Source: Streptomyces griseicoloratus (GTDB lineage: Bacteria; Actinomycetota; Actinomycetes; Streptomycetales; Streptomycetaceae). From it: DNA of 64,000 nucleotides. The stretch lies in assembly GCF_014534645.1 (NCBI RefSeq), contig NZ_JACVQF010000225.1, positions 40,793 through 104,792 of the forward strand, read 5' to 3'. The notes below the pieces were generated by a model that ran no database searches, was not told where the DNA came from, and saw nothing but the letters and a program-made list of their open reading frames with translations. Positions 60,092-64,000 of the stretch are shown one piece after another. The translations under genes and the position numbers were made by a program. Each line of letters opens with the position of its first letter. Position 1 is the stretch's first letter.

Positions 60092-61531
60092 TCAGCCGGA
60101 GCCGCCGCTATGCGGCTCGTCCCCGGCGGGTCCTCCGCCCACGGTGAACCCGATCACCGAACCGCCCCCCTCCCGCCGGTGCGCGAACGGCGCTCCCCCA
60201 TGGGCCAGGGCCACCTCCCGGACGATGGACAGGCCGAGGCCCGAGCCGGGCTGGGAGCGGGCGTCGGCGGCGCGGTAGAAGCGGTCGAAGACGTGGACCA
60301 GGTCGCGGTCGGCTATGCCGGGGCCGCGGTCCAGGACCTCGACGCGGACCGTACCTGGGCGGGCGGGCCCGGCGACGGAGACCTCGATGGGGCCGGTGCC
60401 GTCGCGGTCGAACTTCGTGGCGTTCTCGACCAGGTTGGACACGGCGCGGGTCAGCATGGCCGGGCGGCCGTCCGTGGTCGTGTCGCCGCAGGCGCGGACG
60501 CTGATCTCGCGCCCGGTGCGGCGCCGGGCCAGCGTCGCGACGTCGTGCGCGATCTCGGCGAGGTCGACCCGCTGCGGGGGCTCGGTGTCGGACTGGCCGG
60601 CCGCCAGGTCGACCAGCTCGTTGACCAGGTCGGTCAGTTCGCGGGCCTCCTGGCCGAGGTCCGCGACCAGTTCCTCGCGTGCCGCGGGCGGAAGCTCGTC
60701 GATCCTGCGCAGCAGCGAGATGTTCGTACGCAGCGACGTCAGCGGCGTGCGCAGTTCATGGCCCGCGTCCTGCACCAGCCGGCGCTGGTCCTCCTCCGAC
60801 TGGGCGAGGCGGCCCAGCATGCGGTCGAAGGCGCGGCCGAGCCGGCCGACCTCGTCGAGCCCGGTGACCGGGACCTGGATGCCGAGCCGGCGGGTGCGGG
60901 CGACGTCCTCGGCGGCGGCGGTGAGGGCCACCAGGCGCCGGGTGATGCGCCGGGCCAGCCACCAGCCGAACAGGCCGGCGGCGGTCACGACCGCCGCCAT
61001 CAGGATCCCCGTCCGCCGCTGCAGGGACCGCAGCAGGTCCTCGGTGTCGCCGAACTCCTGCGCCACCTGCACCGCACCCCGGCCACCGCCCAGGGCGACG
61101 GTCGCGATGCGGTAGACGTCCCGGCCGACGACCACGTCCTTGTGCTGGACCATCCGCGCGGAGACGGCGGCGCCCGCGGTCCTCCGGTCGGACTCGGTGA
61201 CCGGCAGCCGGGGATCGGACGGGTCGGTCACCCTCCCGTCCGGCCCGAGCACCTGTACGTCCGTGCGGACCGGGCGCACGATGTCGTGGCCCGGCGCGGA
61301 GGAGGAGAAGTCGTCCGGCGTCATCCGCCGCTGCCGCACCTCGTCGCGCAGGTCCTGCACGACCTGGTCGAAGACCGACTCGTGGTCCACCCGGACCAGC
61401 CGGGCGGCGGCGTTGTACGACAGCACGCCCACGAGCACCGTGACCACGGCGGTGACCGTCGCGAACGACACGGCGAACGTGGTCCGCAGCGACAGCAGCC
61501 GCAGCCGCCGCGGGATGCCGGCAGCGCCCAC
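60092..61531 (-). CDS. Sensor histidine kinase
   Basis: 479 residues, GTG start placed directly after the response-regulator stop (TGAGTG). Two membrane helices (FAVSFATVTAVVTVLVGVLS and AAVVTAAGLFGWWLA) enclose a sensor domain of about 130 residues. Then HAMP, HisKA with DAGHELRTPLTSLRTN and HATPase with NLVENATKFD, DRGPGIADRD and GSGLGLSIV. It is the MprB/CseC-like build. Pair of the OmpR regulator upstream on the same strand. Confidence 0.93.
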   Translation of the reverse strand: MGAAGIPRRLRLLSLRTTFAVSFATVTAVVTVLVGVLSYNAAARLVRVDHESVFDQVVQDLRDEVRQRRMTPDDFSSSAPGHDIVRPVRTDVQVLGPDGRVTDPSDPRLPVTESDRRTAGAAVSARMVQHKDVVVGRDVYRIATVALGGGRGAVQVAQEFGDTEDLLRSLQRRTGILMAAVVTAAGLFGWWLARRITRRLVALTAAAEDVARTRRLGIQVPVTGLDEVGRLGRAFDRMLGRLAQSEEDQRRLVQDAGHELRTPLTSLRTNISLLRRIDELPPAAREELVADLGQEARELTDLVNELVDLAAGQSDTEPPQRVDLAEIAHDVATLARRRTGREISVRACGDTTTDGRPAMLTRAVSNLVENATKFDRDGTGPIEVSVAGPARPGTVRVEVLDRGPGIADRDLVHVFDRFYRAADARSQPGSGLGLSIVREVALAHGGAPFAHRREGGGSVIGFTVGGGPAGDEPHSGGSG

Positions 61532-62269
61532 TCAGCCCTCCCGCAGCACGTAACCCACGCCGCGCACGGTCTGGATCAGCTGCGGGGCCCCCGGCTCGTC
61601 CAGCTTGCGGCGCAGATAGCCGACGTAGACGGCCAGGTTCTTCGAGCCGGGCCCGAAGTCGTACCCCCAGATGCGGTCGTAGATGGTGGAGTGGTCGAGG
61701 ACGATGCCCGCGTTGCGGACCAGCAGCTCCAGCAGCTCGAACTCGGTCCGGGTCAGCTCCAGCTCACGGCTCCCGCGCCAGGCGCGGCGGGCCTGCGGGT
61801 CCATGCGCAGCCCGGCGGCCTCGACGTACCGGCCGGGGCCCTCGGGGGCCGCGGCCGCCTCCGGGGCGGGGGCCGGCTTCGGCGGGTCGCCCGGGTCCGC
61901 CCCGCCGGTACGGCGCAGCAGGGCGCGCAGCCGGGCGAAGACCTCCTCGACGTCGAACGGCTTGAGGACGTAGTCGTCGGCGCCGGCGTCCAGGCCCGCG
62001 ATGCGGTCGGCGGTCTCCACCAGCGCCGTCAGCATCAGGATCGGCGTACGGTCGCCCTCTGACCGCAGGGTCCGGCAGACCTGGAGTCCGTCGATGCCCG
62101 GCATCATCACGTCCAGGACGAGCACGTCGGGCCGGCCGCGGTGCGCCTGCGCCAGCGCCTCGACGCCGTCGGCGACCGCGGTGACCTCGTAGCCCTCCAG
62201 GGTGAGGGCGCGCTCCAGGGCGTGCCGGATGGCGCGGTCGTCTTCGGCGAGCAGAACAGTCCGGGGCAC
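61532..62269 (-). CDS. OmpR-family response regulator
   Basis: 245 residues, GTG start at 62269. Receiver: VLLAEDDRAIRHALERALTL with the phosphorylated aspartate in VLVLDVMMPGIDGLQVCRTL (about D52), T in LTALVETADR and K in YVLKPFDVEE. A Pro/Ala-rich linker (about 120-145) precedes the winged helix (TRTEFELLELLVRNAGIVLD, KLDEPGAPQLIQTVRGVGYV). First gene of the two-component pair. Confidence 0.94.
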   Translation of the reverse strand: MPRTVLLAEDDRAIRHALERALTLEGYEVTAVADGVEALAQAHRGRPDVLVLDVMMPGIDGLQVCRTLRSEGDRTPILMLTALVETADRIAGLDAGADDYVLKPFDVEEVFARLRALLRRTGGADPGDPPKPAPAPEAAAAPEGPGRYVEAAGLRMDPQARRAWRGSRELELTRTEFELLELLVRNAGIVLDHSTIYDRIWGYDFGPGSKNLAVYVGYLRRKLDEPGAPQLIQTVRGVGYVLREG

Positions 62270-62330
62270 CCGTCCAGTCTGCCAAGGCCGCGGGCACGGC
62301 GGCCGGGCGGTGGCGCTTCTTACCGAGCTC

Positions 62331-62936
62331 TCACCCCGCGGTCCGCAGCGCGGCGAGCCGCTGCTCGAACGGCACCACCTCGGGCTCCCGGCCCGCCGGC
62401 TCCGCCGTCGTCGTCGACAGGCCCCGCATCAGCGCCGCCAGCTCGCCCGCCGCCCGCTCGATCCGCCCGTCCAGGCCGCCGGCGCCCCAGTCCTCGGAGG
62501 CGGCGTAGACACCGGTCGGGACGACGACGGCCTTGAGGTACGCGAAGAGCGGGCGCAGGGCGTGGTCCAGGACGAGCGAGTGCCGTGCCGTACCGCCGGT
62601 CGCGGCGATCAGTACGGGCTTGCCCGCGAGGGCGTCGGGGTCGCTCACACTGAGGGTGTCGAAGAACGACTTGAACAGCCCGCTGTACGACGCCGAGAAC
62701 ACCGGCGTGACGACGATCAGGCCGTCGGCTCCCGTCACGGCGTCGAACGCGGCGGACAGCGCCCGCCCCGGGAACCCGTTGGTGAAGTTGTGCGCGATCT
62801 CCACGGCGAGGTCGCGCAGCTCCACCACCTGGACCTCGGCCGAGGCCGGGCCGGCGGTGGCCGCCGCGAGCCGGTCGGCCAGGAGCCGGGTGGAGGACGG
62901 GACGCTCAGCCCCGCGGAGACGACGACGAGCTTCAT
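62331..62936 (-). CDS. NADPH-dependent FMN reductase (CE1759-type)
   Basis: 201 residues. Flavodoxin-like fold with SAGLSVPSSTRLLADRLAAA, VVTPVFSASYSGLFKSFFDT and GKPVLIAATGGTARHSLVLD. It overlaps the LLM monooxygenase gene by 4 bases (ATGA), a stable pair in actinobacteria in which this protein is thought to supply reduced FMN. Confidence 0.9.
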   Translation of the reverse strand: MKLVVVSAGLSVPSSTRLLADRLAAATAGPASAEVQVVELRDLAVEIAHNFTNGFPGRALSAAFDAVTGADGLIVVTPVFSASYSGLFKSFFDTLSVSDPDALAGKPVLIAATGGTARHSLVLDHALRPLFAYLKAVVVPTGVYAASEDWGAGGLDGRIERAAGELAALMRGLSTTTAEPAGREPEVVPFEQRLAALRTAG

Positions 62937-64000
62937 GCGCGGGCTCCTTCCTTCACGGTGTCCTTGCCGGCCAGCAGGGAGGTGTGGGTCGGCGCGTCCG
63001 GCACGTTCGCGGGCCGGTTCTTGGCGAACTCCTTGCGCAGCACCGGCACGACCTCCTCGCCGAGCAGGTCGAGCTGCTCCAGCACGGTCTTCAGCGGCAG
63101 CCCGGCGTGGTCCATCAGGAACAGCTGGCGCTGGTAGTCACCGGCGTACTCGCGGAACGACAGGGTCTTCTCGATCACCTGCTGCGGCGAGCCGACGGTC
63201 AGCGGCGTCTGCTCCGTGAAGTCCTCCAGCGACGGGCCGTGCCCGTAGACCGGCGCCACGTCGAAGTACGGCCGGAACTCGCGCACGGCGTCCTGCGAGT
63301 TCTTCCGCATGAACACCTGCCCGCCGAGGCCGACGATGGCCTGCTCGGGCGTGCCGTGCCCGTAGTGGGCGTACCGGGTCCGGTACAGCTCGACCATCCG
63401 CTTGGTGTGGTCGGCCGGCCAGAAGATGTTGTTGTGGAAGAAGCCGTCGCCGTAGTACGCGGCCTGTTCCGCTATCTCGGGGGAGCGGATCGAGCCGTGC
63501 CAGACGAAGGGCGGCACGCCGTCCAGCGGGCGCGGCGTGGAGGTGAAGCCCTGCAGGGGGGTGCGGAACTTGCCCTCCCAGTCGACGACGTCCTCGCGCC
63601 ACAGGCGGTGCAGCAGGGCGTAGTTCTCGACGGCGAGGTTGATGCCCTGCCGGATGTCCTGGCCGAACCAGGGGTAGACCGGGCCGGTGTTGCCGCGTCC
63701 CATCATCAGGTCCATGCGGCCGTCGGCCAGGTGCTGGAGCATCGCGAAGTCCTCGGCGATCTTCACCGGGTCGTTCGTGGTGATGAGGGTGGTGGACGTG
63801 GACAGGATCAGCCGCTCGGTCCGGGCCGCGATGTAGCCGAGCATCGTGGTCGGCGACGAGGGCACGAACGGCGGGTTGTGGTGCTCGCCGGTCGCGAAGA
63901 CGTCGAGGCCGACCTCCTCGGCCTTCAGCGCGATGGCGACCATGGCCTTGATGCGCTCACGTTCGGTCGGCGTACGGCCCGTGGTCGGGTCCGGCGTGAC
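62933..64000 (-). CDS. LLM-class flavin-dependent monooxygenase (CE1758-type), 5' end outside window
   Basis: At least 355 residues; the frame is open to the window edge with TPDPTTGRTPTERERIKAMV before the ATG at 63943, so the start lies further out. Luciferase-like monooxygenase motifs: LDVFATGEHHNPPFVPSSPT, LGYIAARTERLILSTSTTLI, and DLMMGRGNTGPVYPWFGQD. It uses reduced FMN and oxygen; substrate unknown. Coupled to the FMN reductase gene. Confidence 0.92.
   Translation of the reverse strand, partial: VTPDPTTGRTPTERERIKAMVAIALKAEEVGLDVFATGEHHNPPFVPSSPTTMLGYIAARTERLILSTSTTLITTNDPVKIAEDFAMLQHLADGRMDLMMGRGNTGPVYPWFGQDIRQGINLAVENYALLHRLWREDVVDWEGKFRTPLQGFTSTPRPLDGVPPFVWHGSIRSPEIAEQAAYYGDGFFHNNIFWPADHTKRMVELYRTRYAHYGHGTPEQAIVGLGGQVFMRKNSQDAVREFRPYFDVAPVYGHGPSLEDFTEQTPLTVGSPQQVIEKTLSFREYAGDYQRQLFLMDHAGLPLKTVLEQLDLLGEEVVPVLRKEFAKNRPANVPDAPTHTSLLAGKDTVKEGARA

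Overview
This window is a stretch of Streptomyces (or very close actinomycete) chromosome. The base composition is very G+C rich, third codon positions are almost always G or C, GTG starts and 4-base gene overlaps are common, and the gene families are typical of the genus (futalosine menaquinone genes, DUF397/DUF5753 regulator pairs, receptor-type Ser/Thr kinases, SpoIIE-type phosphatase, DUF6153/DUF305 proteins). About 60 genes are called. No rRNA, tRNA or CRISPR array was seen.

Layout. 1-500: 3' end of a GH18-like secreted chitinase. 0.5-24 kb: dispersed menaquinone (futalosine pathway) genes mqnC, mqnA, mqnE, ubiX, mqnP and ubiD, mixed with two receptor Ser/Thr kinases, a prepilin peptidase, a cold-shock protein, an AzlCD exporter with its regulator, a FadD/MaoC/TetR lipid locus, a dicarboxylate symporter and a UdgX uracil-DNA glycosylase. 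24-29 kb: regulators, including an XRE/DUF397 pair with an unusual overlap, a protein with two MerR-type HTH domains, and a truncated Rpn-type nuclease remnant. 29-37 kb: System II cytochrome c maturation (ResA, CcdA, ResB, CcsB), a Tat lipoprotein deacetylase-like protein, a histidine phosphatase and hemL.

37.9-46.3 kb is an accessory island. It is bounded by an 81-bp duplication of the 3' end of a conserved chromosomal gene. The two copies differ at four bases, all synonymous, so both encode the same 26-residue C-terminus; this looks like attL/attR of an element that rebuilds its target gene. The left half is a decayed module: a frameshifted small gene, a UbiX-like flavoprotein, a regulator missing its N-terminal half and a MurA-like enolpyruvyl transferase missing its N-terminus and frameshifted. 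The last two appear to have lost their divergent 5' ends in one deletion. The right half is a two-gene operon with the architecture of the type I Mokosh anti-phage system: a kinase-like/SF1 (COG1112-type) helicase fusion followed by a PLD-fold protein. The kinase domain lacks its catalytic residues, the PLD HKD motif is degenerate, and the helicase gene carries a TTA (bldA-dependent) codon. No integrase is visible.

46.4-64 kb returns to core-like genes: a PAS-GAF-PP2C phosphatase behind a PaoABC-type molybdenum oxidoreductase operon, a CPA2 antiporter, an XRE/cupin regulator divergent from an EamA exporter and a B3/B4 protein, a probable copper-responsive cluster (DUF6153, DUF305, a CsoR-type box, DUF4396, DUF7144-like, DUF1269), an M20 peptidase, a two-component system, and a CE1759/CE1758-type FMN reductase/LLM monooxygenase pair cut by the window end.
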